A stretch of 64,000 nucleotides of DNA from Siderastrea radians (GCA_964017195.1 OZ024889.1:53600711-53664710), one strand, 5' to 3'. Shown: positions 49,876-64,000, numbered from the stretch's first letter. Numbers and translations are program-made. Notes: generated by a model from the sequence alone, not told the origin.

Positions 49876-51109
49876 GTATACTAAACTTTGCTACTATCAT
49901 TTCAGTTTGTAGACTTCGTATTTAATTCTTCCTATGCACCCGGGTCCACATGTGGCCAATTTAAAGCCGATATCGGCCCGGAAAGTCACATGTTCTGCAC
50001 AAAAAGTGGGTTGGAACTCATGGCATCCTTGACACGCTTCCCTCTCTTTGTGACTCCTGCGTTTTGCCATGCTATGGCTTCTTCAATTCCAAACGTTGAT
50101 ACTCGAACAAAGTGGCATCCTTCAACATAGCCCTGGGATAGAATTAGGTTACATTTTTTCTCAAGGACTTCTGAGCTTATATTGGAAGAAGGCGTACTTC
50201 CGGCGGGGGTGGAAGGGTGTCAACTGCTAGAATGGAGCTTTCTTTTGGTCGATAATGGTTCGAATAATGGTGATAGATGGACTGTGTGGAGACCAGTTTG
50301 ACTTCCAACTGGCTGGCATTTTAGGTTTGAAGAATTTAAAATGAAAATAAGTAAATTAAGCTTTATTTTACTGATCCACTATCACCATAAAATAAACAGT
50401 ACGCGTCTCCTTAACAGTAACGTTATCAAGACGTTTAGCAGTTATGAAGTGAAACCAAATACAGTCTCTAGCAGTATCTGGGATAGATGCTTCCATTGGA
50501 TATCAAGAAACCAAATGATAATAAAAATCCCCCGGCTATCAGTCAAAGATATGTGGTCCTCTCGGTTCTAGGCTTATTTTCTTCACGTTGGTCCTCATCC
50601 ATTAATTGCCTTGACCTTTAATCTATATGATTTTTCTTCTTGAGGTTTGGTGTCTTATTTTTCGTGGAAGCTTATTTTCTGAATTTTGTGGTACTTTACG
50701 AAGAAAACCGACGTCGAGAATTCAGTTATTCACACCGACTGCATGGCTCTTTTGCTGAAAACCACCCGTGACAGGCTCATTTATTATTAACAACGTATTT
50801 TTACCAAGAAAACTTCCCGATTGGTTATTATAAAGTGACACTTGGCAGAGAAAAGATGGCAAAGTCTCAAAAACGAGCCATTCACGAACCGCAACCAATG
50901 GTACCACCCGCAAAAGGACCAAATAGGAAGACAGGTCTATTCTAACGTAAACAACTGTCTAAATATTGGCTATTTTACTTGACAAAAAATGTGATAAAAA
51001 CGCTCTAATTAGCCAAATAGATCGGTTTTCGTTTATTTGGAGGTATACCATGCAAATTGCACAACTTCTCAGAGGTGAATCCATTGAGAAATTTTACTCA
51101 AGTGCTTAA
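49876..51109. other. Sequence upstream of the 51.1-kb gene
   Basis: No gene or repeat family recognised. Short frames (for example at 49888-50130) show no conserved motif. The promoter and 5' UTR of the 51.1-kb gene should lie here, but no TATA-type or initiator element stands out. Confidence 0.35.
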
Positions 51110-53643
51110 ATGCATTCATATTTATCAAAGGAACAAAGGGAAAGTTATTTAAGGGAATTATTCTACTCTTCGTTCAGTGACCGAAGAGCGAGCGTCGCTA
51201 CAAGAAATGAAGAAGTAAGAAGTCTTGGTAAGCATTTAAGGAAGCTTTACAATTTGGTAGAGAATGGAAAGGGACTTTCCTCAGACGCAGAAACCTCCCT
51301 GAAGGAAATTATCAAGATCCGTACGAAAGGCAGGCCGGGCTTTTACGAAACCAAAATGATGACGGACTACAAGAAGTTGTTGCTTTTGCGAGGACAAAGA
51401 GAAGACATGGAAAGAAGTATTCAAGAACAGCAGTGTTTCCAATGCATTCACAACAAGAGGAAACCTTTGGCAGTTCTAAGAGAGGATGATTGGTATTGGG
51501 GGACAAAGCAGCAACTGAGATGTGGAGAGATAATTGCAGACACACTTGGGGGACTTGACCCCGTGTTTGGCGTTTTATTGCATCCTGCGGGTGGGTACAC
51601 CCTTCCTTTATCACTCTATGTTTCGCCGCGCCCCCTCTCACGAGTTCGTCTTCCCTAAGAAAATGCTGAAGCTGAAGTTAAGCTGCCGATGATTGAACAA
51701 ATATCCACCTTAAGTAGATGAATTGATTTTGCAACTTAAGGATATGAGTGTTTTCAGAGCACTACCGTACCCAAATTGTGAATGAGCCAATCAGAAGCCT
51801 TGTTTACTGTCATGATTTTCTACGATATCAAGTCAGTGACCTGATATCCTACGATATCATGGACAGTTTGTGAAACTCCCATTTTTTTTTGCAGACTTTA
51901 GAGGCGAAAATTACAACAGAAATACAACGAAACGTAAAACTATTACATTTGTTACACGAGAAAGCAATTTGTTTAACGGTAAGAGAGGGGAAAAAATACA
52001 ATTTCGCGCCAAAATTGGAAGCGGCTACACTGGCGGGCGCTCGCGTGAACTTTACGGACAGCGCTGAAACTTTTTTGGTTTCAAAATGGAGCCGGATTTT
52101 CCAAATTTCTTTCTTAACTTGGACTTCCAAGATTCAGAAAATAAAACTCCAAACAAAAGAATTAAATAAAATGGCAGATGAGGAGTTAGAGAAGAGTATT
52201 GACGACCAGAAAAGTGTAAATACGTGTCGCTCTACAATGCCTGACTGATCACGGTAACTAAAAAAAAAAAAAAAAAACCGCCGGGTTTTAGGACGAATTT
52301 GGGTACGGTAAATACCTAATCGCACCTTTTTTGGTACGCTTCGGCAGCATATCAAGCTTGTTTGGTCTCACCATGGGTATTTTGGGTCGACTGCGTCTCG
52401 CCAAAATACGAAACATGGCTCGACCAAACTCGCCTGATATGCCACCAAAGCGTACCAAAAAGGTACGATTAGGTATAAAAATTGATAGGGGCTTTTGCGG
52501 AATATGGTTCATCGGAAATGTCCTCAAGGCGGGAGTTGACTTCATTCATTTGCTATTTCATTGCAAATTTATTATTTTAACTCATTTATTGTGAGCTACC
52601 ATTCATCTTTGAAAGACTCTTCGTCGCCTATTGGTTGTTTGTTTGCTTGGAGCTTACTTATGACAGCTTTGCACCAGCATACAGGGTCACAATTATATAT
52701 TAGTGAAAACACTTGTGAGCTAGCATCGGGGGTGGAGACGAAGTAATGAAAAAACAATAACGGAAACATAAAAACAATGAATAATTAGTGTCCAGGCTCG
52801 TAAACGAATAATAAAAAACGATTTGGTCTTATCAGTAGTAAGTAATGAATAATGAGCAATCTCTTCAAAGGTCAGAAAAAAACTCAAGGAATAAAGAATA
52901 TGTTATGTCAATTATTCTGCTTCCACCTCGGACCCAAAACTACAAGCACAACGTTGGCTCTCTTATATCATTATCCAGGTCTCTTTCCTCATCAGACCGG
53001 ATCTTTGGAGATACCGTATTTTCTCGATTAAACGCTGGGCCCCGAATAAACGCCGGATATCAAAGAGGGAATTGTAAATAAGCCCCTCAGACGTTTATTT
53101 GTTGTACAATATACTTAAGATTAAAGGGCAAAATACACGGCTGCCAAGAAAAACAAATAACCCTTTCTTAAAAAATGGCAGGCCTAAATAAATTGCTGAT
53201 TCAAACAGATGCCGGGTCCACCATGCCACGTTTGAAGTAAACGCCAGGGGCGTTTAATTGAGAAAATACGGTAAGTAGTAGGACACTTAAACCTGTAAAC
53301 AGTTGAAACCTACAAAATCTCTTTTGGAGAATTTCAATTGTAATCGCAGTTTTTGTTTTCTTTTCGACTCGTAGGAGGCAGGACAGAGCTTGCAAACCCA
53401 AACAACAAGCATTTCCGAATCACACGCAGAGACCAGGAAGAAATAGAAGCCGTGTTATACCACACTGCCACACACGATGCCTGTGGTTACCTGAACGAGT
53501 ACCACTACATTGGGCCTGGGTACAATTATCTCGGAACCATGTTAACTGTCTTCCCGACATGCATTCCGCAGAGCGGGCGATTGGCTGCGCTTATGTTCTG
53601 GAAGAAGTTGATCAATGAACCTGATACGCCATTTGAATACTAA
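51110..53643 (+). CDS. Conserved-looking protein of unknown function, 249 aa, two exons
   Basis: Exon 1 (51110-51590) starts at ATG with MHSYLSKEQRESYLRELF and ends at donor GTGGGT. Exon 2 (53375-53643) begins after acceptor CGACTCGTAG, joins in phase 1 and ends at TAA. The first ~125 residues are charged and helical. They are followed by QQCFQCIHNKRKP and then GGLDPVFGVLLHPAGGRTEL, which spans the splice. Next come YHTATHDACGYLNEYHYIGP, then GYNYLGT, and the end LINEPDTPFEY. The HD.CGYL and GPGYNY block looks like a conserved fold core with His, Asp and Tyr residues, and I have an impression of related bacterial and metazoan sequences, but I cannot name a family. No signal peptide or membrane segment is seen. 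The intron carries two MITEs. Confidence 0.75.
52313..52475. mobile_element. 163-bp palindromic MITE in the intron of the 51.1-kb gene
   Basis: TACCTAATCGCACCTTTTTT pairs with the complement of AAAGGTACGATTAGGTA. Pairing continues through GGTACGCTT, GGCAGCATATCA and TTTGGTC. The terminal TA bases fit a TA target. Confidence 0.75.
53012..53273. mobile_element. 262-bp TA-flanked MITE just upstream of exon 2 of the 51.1-kb gene
   Basis: TACCGTATTTTCTCGATTAA pairs with the complement of TTAATTGAGAAAATACGGTA, with GGCGTTTA blocks inside. It ends about 100 bases before the exon 2 acceptor, so it may affect splicing. Confidence 0.8.
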
Positions 53644-53956
53644 CAAGTATTGACACTTATATTTGAGCTCTTACACCAGGGTCATGAATTGATTTCGAAA
53701 CTTAAGGATGTGTTGTTCGAAAGCCAATTAGCGATAAACTTGGGTCAAATGTTGTCCAAGGTATCTGATTCTCTTGTATAAAAGCGTTACCGCAGCTATT
53801 TTACGTGGCAATTTGAAAGTAGCCAAAGTCAAATTGTCGACCGAAAATAATTTACTGGAATCCACGTCCGGCGTTATGGATTAAAAGTGAATTAAAAATT
53901 GACGCTAATCCTGGGTTAGCTTAACCCTGCTTTGAACAACCGGGCCCTGGGGTATA

Positions 53957-53962
53957 AATAAA
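53957..53962 (+). terminator. Candidate polyadenylation signal of the 51.1-kb gene
   Basis: AATAAA lies about 310 bases after the stop codon. Other AATAAA copies occur further on (54561 and after), so which is used is not known. Confidence 0.25.
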
Positions 53963-53979
53963 TAGGGTTAACTGAAGGG

Positions 53980-56470
<2,491 letters not shown>

Positions 56471-56918
56471 GTTTATATTAAGATGGAAGCTACAGGGTCG
56501 GTCAATAATCTTGGGACACCTTGCCGACTTCTCCCCCTTCCCCCCTTTGCAATGTTGAAAAGACTAGAAAATGTGCCATTTTCTGTCCAAAAAGCCAGCA
56601 GTTCGTACAACATTAAACGGGGGAAGGGGTACCGTCCCCAGAAGTGTCAAATGTCCCAAGAATTATTGTCCGAGACTGTAGGTATTTTAGGATTGAAAAG
56701 CACAGCCCACCACACCAGCAGAAGATGGTTGTCCTGTGTCAGTCTATGTGAAACCTTATTCCCAGTTTCCTCGGTTCAAGGAGCGGCCAAATGCCCAAAG
56801 ATCAAGAGCGACCAAGAGGATTTTTGTTGTGTGCAGCTGTCATTGGTATTTGCGCTCCTTTCTTGAATCCCAACTTCCCGAAAACCAGACCAGATTCGTG
56901 TTAAATCAGTAGCTAACC

Positions 56919-59802
56919 ATGCCAGTTCAAAATGAGATACCGCAACCCCCAGGTTACGGTCTTGGTAATGCCATTTGTGCAGTTTGTCAGGAGAGCTTCG
57001 GTGTTGACGAACGGATGGTGAATTCCAATGGTCAAATTCTACATGAACGGTGTTTTGTGTAAGTACAGCATTTTATTCTGGTGTCCTGGTGATAAATTAT
57101 TGAAATTGTCTATTGTTTACAGAAGATTGCTCGGATTGTTTAGAGTGTGAATCAAATATAACAGACGCAAAAGAGCTTTTGAACATGAATATTGCAATGA
57201 GCTAAGATTTACGCGTTACATGTTCTGTAGGCACTTTCGTTGTCTTATTGTGTAAATGTAGGAAGGTTTATATAGAGATCGGTTGTGTTTAGAGGTAATC
57301 GTCAGTCCCTTACGTATCCAGTCGTTCATTGATCATACATGTATATTTGAGTTCAGCTAATGAGTACAGTTGTCACAAAAATCACTGGAATGTACTCCAC
57401 CTAGTTTAGTGCATCCGCCATACATGTAGACATAAGCTTATATCATATCTATTGACTGTCATTATCTTTTGCTTGCTGGGGTTTAAAGGGCTTTAAAGAA
57501 GTCAATATGCATTTTATCACTCGAATGTAATTTCTGCATTAAAATTGAAACTTTCCGATATTCCCTGGGCATTTGTCCTTTTGCCATGGTCGCGAGGGAC
57601 ATCCCAAATTGTTGTTATTTTTTGGCAGACAATCTGAATGATAATCAAAATGCCAATACCCATCATCCAGTAGGAATAGGAAATAAAGGAATAATTTATT
57701 TAACTTCGAAAACATAGGGAGTGATTGCCCAGTCTCCCGAGCTAAAGGCAGTGTTCCAGATTAGTTATAAAGGCAAGAGGGTCAATAAGGAATTGTGAGG
57801 GGTCAATAGATATGGATCTCTTCAAATCTTCTTAAGTCATCAGGTCATGTTGCCAGCTTTGTCGGGTTTTTGACCGGAGACCCCTCTCTTATCTGGAACA
57901 CTGTAAGGGCTCATGTTAGAAAAGCTCAACTGTTAAAATATGAGAGGTAAAAAGAAGAGAAATAAAAAAAACCTATTTACATAATATAAATGATGCATGG
58001 ACTAACATACAAATGATACTCACTATGCGCTACCCATCACCCGGTACCTGTTCTCCACTACCCGTCACCCACTACCTGATATCCATCGACCAATACTGAT
58101 ACCTACAACTCCTACCTACTAATTGCCACCCGCTAACCATCATCCACTACCCGTCACCTGCTACCATGTTCTTCATTGCCCGTCACATGCTGTATACTTG
58201 AGTCCCGCTGCCCCATGATGGCACCCTTTACATGACAATACACTGTATTCCAAACAAAATGGCAGAAAATACGTTACTCGTTTGTCTCATTGTTAATTGG
58301 CCCTTCTTGCCTCGATCCCATCTGCAGAATTCAAAGGAATATTTGGTCTAAAACGAGGCAACAAGGGCCAATTAACATGAGACAAAAGAATAATTAATGT
58401 TAGTACACCTTTTGCTGTTCATTACCAAGAAATACGCATACATTTGCGCCAGAAATTTAACCAATAACACGCAGATACACAGGGCTAAAAATTAACTTCA
58501 GTGCTTGGTCGCCACTCAGGCCAGTATCCCTGAATTCTTAGTCGCCCAGGCCAAAATAAAGTAGCCCTCGAATTTCCTCTACTAACACAAAAAAAATTAA
58601 ATCATTTTTGCTCGAATAAACGTCTCATGGCTGTTTGAGCCCGTGTTTTTTAGTAAGATGTTTTACTGAAACGCCAAAAGAAATTTGCTTGATCTTAACT
58701 TTGTCTTGAATGCTCACATTTGCCAATGTACTGTCGAGAAATTGGTAAAATTGTTATAACAATAAAAACTCTGTTCAGTCCGTGTTGGGGATCATTCGTC
58801 TCGTTCTTGTTTGCTATTTTCTTCACTTACAGGTTCTGACTTGGTCCTTAAACTTTTTAAGAAAAACTGGACCATTATTTTCCAAATACGGACAAAACGA
58901 TCTTGTCAACATCTATAAACTTCTGTCAGTATCACGATTCTCAGTTTCTTTCGATTGTTTTTGAATTCAGGTGAAAAGTAAGTCTATCATATCGAGCAGT
59001 ATCGAGTAATTTTGCCGATATTATTGAAAACGTACCGCATTGAACTCTGGGTATGTCTGGATTCTCGTGTCAGTAAAATCAAAAATGGCGTCTACGTATC
59101 GGAGCGATCTAAAAACTCGATCACGAACGACTTTGAATTTTGTGCTTTAAAACTAAACCTTTACTACAATTGATGAACTTAGAGTCGAGGAAAGAAAAGA
59201 AAGGTACTTCAATGAAAGAACATTTTATTTTATTGTTATTGCTACTCTTTTCGTACTTCTCAAATCGTAGTCGCCCTTCGGGCGATCAAACCTCAACTTT
59301 TAGTCGCCCTGGACACTTTTTAATCGCCACGGGCGACCGTGCGACCGCCAAGTTTTAACCCTGGATACATTCATTTTCATCAACAAGCAAATGTTTTCTG
59401 CTTATGATTGGCAGAAAAAGCAAATGTTTGTCGCTTAGTGCTAGTGAATGTTCGTGGTTATGTAAATTTCGCATACTAAATATCACATTTGCGTTAATGA
59501 CTGCTTGTTGATGAAAATGAATGTATCTGCGCATTATTGATTAAATGTTTGGCGCAAATGTATGCTTATTTCTTGGCAATGAACAGCAAAAGGTGTATTT
59601 TCCACCACTTTGGAATAAGGTGTATGGCCAGAAAATTCTCTACCAAGACTGGTTTCTGTGTTCTAGAGAAAGTAGCCTTATTTGCTTGTTATTTGTACAA
59701 TATGGGGTTAATTTAAGGCAGTGATCATAAATTAATGGTATTATTTTTTTTGGCAGTTGTGTGCAGTGTTTCCAGCCATTTCCTGATGGCCTGTTCTATG
59801 AG
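56919..59802 (+). CDS. LIMS1: PINCH/LIMS LIM-only adaptor, first two coding exons (gene continues beyond the right edge)
   Basis: Exon 1 (56919-57058) encodes MPVQNEIPQPPGYGLGNAIC and on through CQESFGVDERMVNSNGQILH to ERCF. Exon 2 (59757-59802) encodes CVQCFQPFPDGLFYE. Joined in phase 2 they match the first LIM domain of PINCH, in which the vertebrate protein has [20 protein letters not shown]. Zinc ligands of site 1 are Cys20, Cys23, His42 and Cys45; Cys48 and Cys51 open site 2. PINCH has five LIM domains; LIM1 binds the ankyrin repeats of integrin-linked kinase in the ILK-PINCH-parvin complex at adhesion sites. An in-frame TAG nine bases upstream supports this start. The next exon should begin with the FEG..YCE.DF segment and is not in the window. 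Whether it is LIMS1- or LIMS2-like is not meaningful outside vertebrates. Confidence 0.93.
58025..58200. repeat. Degenerate short tandem repeat (CTACCCGTCACC type)
   Basis: Recurring CTACC.GTCACC and CACTACC blocks at roughly 13-20 base spacing in PINCH intron 1. Strongly diverged. Confidence 0.5.
58280..58387. mobile_element. ~108-bp palindromic MITE
   Basis: TTTGTCTCATTGTTAATTGG with CCCTTCTTGCCTCG pairs with CGAGGCAACAAGGGCCAATT and AACATGAGACAAA. No internal coding capacity. Confidence 0.65.
58406..59595. mobile_element. TA-flanked palindromic MITE, interrupted by a hAT-like insertion
   Basis: CACCTTTTGCTGTTCATTAC on the left pairs with the complement of the right end, flanked by TA (58404-58405, 59596-59597). 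The arms pair through AAATACGCATACATTTGCGC, GCAGATAC and ATTCATTTTCATCAACAAGC. The left arm is split by the insertion at 58480-59363. Without it the element is about 300 bp. Confidence 0.85.
58480..59363. mobile_element. 0.9-kb hAT-like element with a verified 6-bp target duplication
   Basis: The ends are CAGGGCTAAAAATTAACTT and the complement of CAGGGTTAAAACTTGGCGG. GATACA occurs at 58474-58479 and 59364-59369. The opposite arm of the host palindrome carries the unoccupied site, CGCAGATACATTC as complement, with a single GATACA. This shows directly that six bases were duplicated. GTCGCC-rich ends recall the TIRs of other CAGGG elements. No transposase is seen. Confidence 0.88.
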
Positions 59803-61440
59803 GTAATTTTATATTTACATACAGTTGTACCTACTTTAGAGCGAATGTTACCAACGGTCAAACATTTGGTGGCAACAGGTCAAAAATCAATTCCGCTCAT
59901 ATTCTTATGTTAGGTAGACCTTAATGTGAAACAAATCACTGCATAGTTCGTTTGGCTGAATATCGATTTATTTTCAAGAAAATCGATATTAACGGAATTC
60001 GCTCAAAAGACCGCTTTTGAAGCTCAAAATTTAAGGCAAATCTCGAAGCTTCGCGTGACAAAATAAAGCATTCCAGAGCAATAAAAATTAACCAAACTTG
60101 TAGAACGATGTTTAATTATTTGTCAAAAGCAATTTCAGCAATTTCTGCTCATTTATTTACGAGCTCTAATTAAATTTATCCGACATACTTTTGACTAGAT
60201 AAAAAGTATATCAAGTTAAGCCCTAAAAAAAGTATGTGGTACCGAATATTATTCGTCAAGAATCTGGATTTCAAGAGGAGAAGAGATGTTCTTTACCCTC
60301 CTAAAAGGACTTTTTGGGGAAATTTATTGACGCGATGTTATAGAATTTTAAAGTTGGACAAAATGCATTGATTCAAGCGATCAGAAAAGTCATCCTAATT
60401 AACTCAGTGTACACATACACAAACAACTTCACGTTTACCGCAGGTTTTGATCAGCCAACAACCGATTTTAACACAAAATCCTCTAACCTTCATGTTGCTG
60501 TATCACAGATGAGAGCTGTGGCCGTTTTTGATGTGAGGATTCTCTTTTCCTATTTTCGTTGGAAAGCAGGCTTAAGGTGTTGTACATAAGATGTTTTTCC
60601 TTTCAAACTAGCTCTGAACTGAACAGCAAAACAAGAAGTCGTTAATACCAAAACATCTGTTACGTGCTTTGGGTGATGCCGCTAATTACTTTAGAACGAG
60701 TTTTAGTGAAATCGACTACTGCATGCATGCACCGCGGTAACGAAATTTTGGGTGCATCGGGTGACTTCAGTTGGGGAATTAGGTTTAATTTTTTTTTCAA
60801 ATAAGCTATGTGTGTCTTCCTACGTTTACCACTTTAAGGACAGAGCGAAGATTCTCAGTAGATTGGGTTCGATGAGTACTTTGAAATCAGTGCAACTAAA
60901 AAAAGCGCACGTTGGTTGCGTGACATACCCGAGACTGAGCTTTTTCCTGATGGGCAGGGCGAAGGGGGGTTTAAAAATATATGCTCTGTTGGTTTTCCAA
61001 GAAGTCGCACAGATAATGAACGCTATATTATATACTATGGCTAGATTAAAATACAAAATCAGGTATGAAAATTTCCTGTTCGGTCTTAAAATTCTTTTTT
61101 CGTTTTTTGGGGGTGAGGGTGGGGAGGGGCTGGGGCTATAGGTTTCAGGGAAAGAAGTTTTAGAGAACACTGAATCGACTGATTGTATCGATTCCTGGCA
61201 TCAAAGACTTTCAAATAAGGCAGTGGTGATACCTTAAACCTCCTTTTTATTTTTACCTGGTTCTTGTTCGTATTTACGTGCTAGTGTACATTTAACGCAC
61301 AAACACTTATTTACGGAGAATAGACATTAATAAGAAATCAAAACTCGTACTGGTTCTCAGGGAATAAATTTAATGATCTGCAAGATTGTTAAGAGCTTCG
61401 TCCTGTGGCAGAAAATACAACCCACTACGGGCTTAACTTG
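59803..61440. other. PINCH intron 2, first part, nothing recognised
   Basis: No exon with a LIM motif and no clear repeat was found. Open frames at 60368-60589 and 60752-61141 show no conserved features. Confidence 0.4.
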
Positions 61441-61450
61441 GATGACTTTT

Positions 61451-61452
<2 letters not shown>

Positions 61453-61492
<40 letters not shown>

Positions 61493-61565
61493 TATAATAA
61501 CTTTATTAAAAGGGAAAAGGCCCCTCTACTAATTGTGGACACCTAACCTGCCTAACTAAAAACGT
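61453..61565. repeat. (TAA)n microsatellite with possible LINE 3' end
   Basis: ATA/TAA repeats at 61453-61499 are followed by ACTTTATTAAAAGGG. This resembles the junction of tail and 3' UTR at the LINE at 47.6 kb (TAACTTTATTTAAA). It may be the 3' remnant of a minus-strand LINE. Confidence 0.5.
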
Positions 61566-61719
61566 AATTAATATATATAAAATGGAAAAGTCTTGGGTTT
61601 TCCGCTTTCCATGCTCAACAGGCACCAACGAAAAATGACTCTACTCGACTGACACTATAGTCCGTGCAGTCCTTTTTCAAAGCTTCCAACAGTGAAGAAA
61701 ACTACAAAACGGTTAACTG

Positions 61720-61960
61720 GGGGGTTCAACGTTCTATTCAACACCGATCAACGCTGTTGAATTTTTAAAACAAGTTTGGCCTTCCAGCTTAATGATGTTT
61801 CGCAATTTTGCCGACTTTTCTTTTGTTCTCAGGTGTGCCACCCTGTGCAATGATGTTCTGTAATATTGATTCAACTTTTTCTATGTTCTCAGGTGTGATC
61901 AAAAGTATTGAATTCGTTTGCCCACCTTGTTCAACATCGCACAACGCAAAACGCAAATAA
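61720..61960. mobile_element. Small element related to the ends of the 24.1-26.8 kb minisatellite
   Basis: It carries TCAACGCTGTTGAATTTTTA followed by CAAGTTTGGCC and TTAATGATGTTTCGC. The other end holds TTGAATTCG, GTTTGCCCACC and TTCAACATCG. The order GTTGAATT, GTTTGGCC, AATGATGTT is the same as at 24144-24190. Here the interior is not amplified, apart from two GTTCTCAGGTGTG blocks. Confidence 0.5.
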
Positions 61961-62058
61961 CGTGAGCCAACAAAATGAGGGCGCAGCCAGGGTTGAAGGC
62001 TAAGAGAAGGGGGAAGTTTGAACCCTTAATCCCCCAACATGAAAAGGTTTCCCCTTAA

Positions 62059-63135
62059 GGGACCGATTACATGTGCTGGGCTGGCCCGGTTAGCAGTGCT
62101 GGCTCGGTGTACCGAGATGACTGCTCAGCCCGGTATTACACGAGGTGAGCCAGCCCGCCTGCGGCTAAATTTAGGAGGGGGGCATTGGGGCCTAGCAGAA
62201 ACCGAAAAACCGGCCAAAATCTCACCAAAACCGAAAAATCGGAAGAAAAATCGCTCCAAACGGAAAAAAACGCAGAGAATAATGATCAAAACTAATCCCT
62301 CAGCTCTTGATAGAACAGCCAAAATATTGGCCTTAGGGACGATTCAATGCCCCTGTTATACTGCTTGCAGCGCGAATTTGATGTGCATTATCCCGAAGAA
62401 AATTTTTGCAATGTTCAACCAAAGGAATCGCTTCTTCCATTGTCTCCGTCTCATATGAAGGTGAAACCTTTGTAACTCGTGATGAACTCAGAAAGGTTCG
62501 TACAATGCGCCAATTTGCTCGCAAGAACCGACTAACCGTTTTTTTGTTCATAAAAGCGAAACCCGAATGTCAAAAAGGGAAAAACCCTAAACCGCAGTGG
62601 ATACCAAAACCGAAAAACCGGGGATTTGGAGTGCAAAAACCGAAAAACCGATCTCAAAAGTGACCAAAACCGCGAAACCGAAAAATCCAATGTCCCCCTC
62701 ATTTAGAAGCTGTCGTGTGAAAAGATGGCTACATCAAAGAGCATGAACCAAGTGTTTTTATTTTCGCCAATTCATTATTTTGGCGTATTATTTTCAGTTT
62801 TACGTAGCTTTCTGGTCTGATAAACCTTTATGTGTTATATAGAAAGAGAAATATCAATCTTCTGGTGAGCCATTTTGCTCTGAAGCGAAATTTAGTGACG
62901 AGAAAGTGTTGTCCCGGCTAGCCAGGCTGGCCCGGCAATCGCGATTACATGGTAAATTTTCAGCCCTACTAGCCGAGATCCCGGCATCGCGATGCCGGGA
63001 TCCCAGCTAGCCGGGCTGAGATTTTTCCATGTAATCGCAAAGTTGATTTTTAATATGTTTCACAGACATGCCGAGATCCCGGCAAACCGAGCCAGCCCGG
63101 CTAACCGGGCCAGCCCTCCTTATGTAATCGGCCCC
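62059..63135. mobile_element. 1.1-kb TIR element rich in internal palindromes
   Basis: The ends are GGGACCGATTACATG and the complement of GGGGCCGATTACATAAG. They are followed by GGGCTGGCCCGGTTAGC in both arms and flanked by TTAAG/CTAAG-like bases. A second palindrome (about 62935-63045) uses GCGATTACATGG with GATCCCGGCATCGCGATGCC. An inner block (62167-62706) is bounded by AGGAGGGGGGCATTGG and its approximate complement and contains many AACCGAAAAACCG repeats. This is probably a nested insertion. Confidence 0.6.
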
Positions 63136-64000
63136 TAAGTAGGTTTCGAACCACCACTCCCATCCCCCACCCACCGCCCCCATCCTCGCGAAAGTGGGTC
63201 GGTCGGTCGGTTCATCGGTTAAGCAAAAGGCAAAGATAATTCCAAGATAATAATTCCAAGCAAGAATTGATTAAAAATTAAGTCCTCAAAATTGTCATTT
63301 TACAACGACCCGCTATCACTCTTAAAGGTATTCGAAGACCTTGATATGAGGGTGACTTAGATGTCCAAGTCACCTCATGATGCCTTTAAAGAATATTAAA
63401 ACGCACGAGGAAAGGGTGCAGGCACGGACTAAGTATTTCTAATCGGAGCCTTTTGGGTCTGTGAAATCCAGTTTTTGGAAAATCGAGAACCTGAAAATTC
63501 CTTTCCGACCCGCTTTTATAATTACTGAACAAAGCTTTATCACATGCAGGTGGCTGGCTTGAATGTTGTGTGATGCCTTGAAGCAAAAGGTTTCACTTCT
63601 GCATAATTGATACATTAAAGGTGGGTTAGGTGAGTTCTGAAACAAGAGATGGAAATGTTCCGCCTTATTTGAAAATCCTTTAATGCCAAGAATCGTTTAC
63701 TTATACTATCACTTTCACCCGGGCACTTGCAATCAGCCAATTTAGTATTCTCTTAAACGTCTTTTCAAACACCTTTAGCCCAAACTCCGCCCCACCCTAA
63801 ACAAAAAGAAAGAAAAGATTCTCAGACCGAAAAGGAGATTTTCATGTCCAACTTTGTATTTTAATCCAGCCATACTTCATTAACTGTGCTACCTCTTGGA
63901 AAACCAACAGAGAATATATTTTTTAAATCCCTTCGCCCTGCACACCGGGAAAAAGCTCTTGGGTTAATGTCACGCAACCAAAGTACATTTTTTTCATTTT
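63136..64000. other. PINCH intron sequence to the right edge, nothing recognised
   Basis: It has a short GGTC repeat near 63199-63213. I found no LIM-coding exon and no complete repeat element. Confidence 0.4.

Noticed and set aside
56483..56866. 127-codon plus-strand frame upstream of PINCH
   Set aside because: No conserved motif and no splice link; the PINCH start at 56919 has its own upstream in-frame stop.
62333..62551. 72-codon minus-strand frame inside the 62-kb element
   Set aside because: It looks moderately coding-like but shows no motif I can name and lies in a nested repeat; not enough to call a gene.

Overview
This is a eukaryotic nuclear window: AT-rich, intron-dense, and full of short inverted-repeat transposons and simple repeats. 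The proteins and repeat types point to an anthozoan cnidarian, most likely a stony coral. That assignment is inference; no mitochondrial or rRNA marker is present. No operon, CRISPR array, phage or prokaryotic defence gene is visible.

Layout. (1) 0.6-2.1 kb, minus: the first exons of a secreted CUB-domain protein that runs off the left edge. (2) 2.1-13.5 kb: intergenic, with a 1.6-kb near-perfect palindrome (4.1-5.7 kb), a hAT-like element carrying a ~50-bp tandem array (8.0-9.06 kb) and several MITEs. (3) 13.5-44.3 kb, minus: AGTPBP1/CCP1, the M14D tubulin deglutamylase. I traced 26 coding exons from the start codon through the Arm-type N-terminus and acidic linker to the zinc carboxypeptidase domain and stop. 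One Arm exon between 33.4 and 37.1 kb was not found. Its introns hold a 2.6-kb minisatellite of 20-bp units, two MULE-type elements with perfect 9-bp target duplications, a SINE and others. (4) 44.8-47.36 kb: a 2.3-kb TIR element with a possible two-exon gene, plus a MITE inserted in its end. (5) 47.6-48.15 kb: a 5'-truncated LINE. (6) 51.1-53.6 kb, plus: a two-exon gene for an unrecognised 249-aa protein. (7) 56.9 kb to the right edge, plus: the start of a PINCH/LIMS LIM-only adaptor gene.

The genes do not form a pathway. AGTPBP1 trims glutamates from tubulin tails; PINCH works at integrin adhesions; the CUB protein is secreted. The most unusual content is in the repeats. Three separate tandem arrays lie between transposon-like terminal inverted repeats. 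Several elements are nested so that a second copy shows the empty site, which fixes the target-site duplication directly. Coordinates of splice sites were read by eye from GT/AG signals and reading phase.
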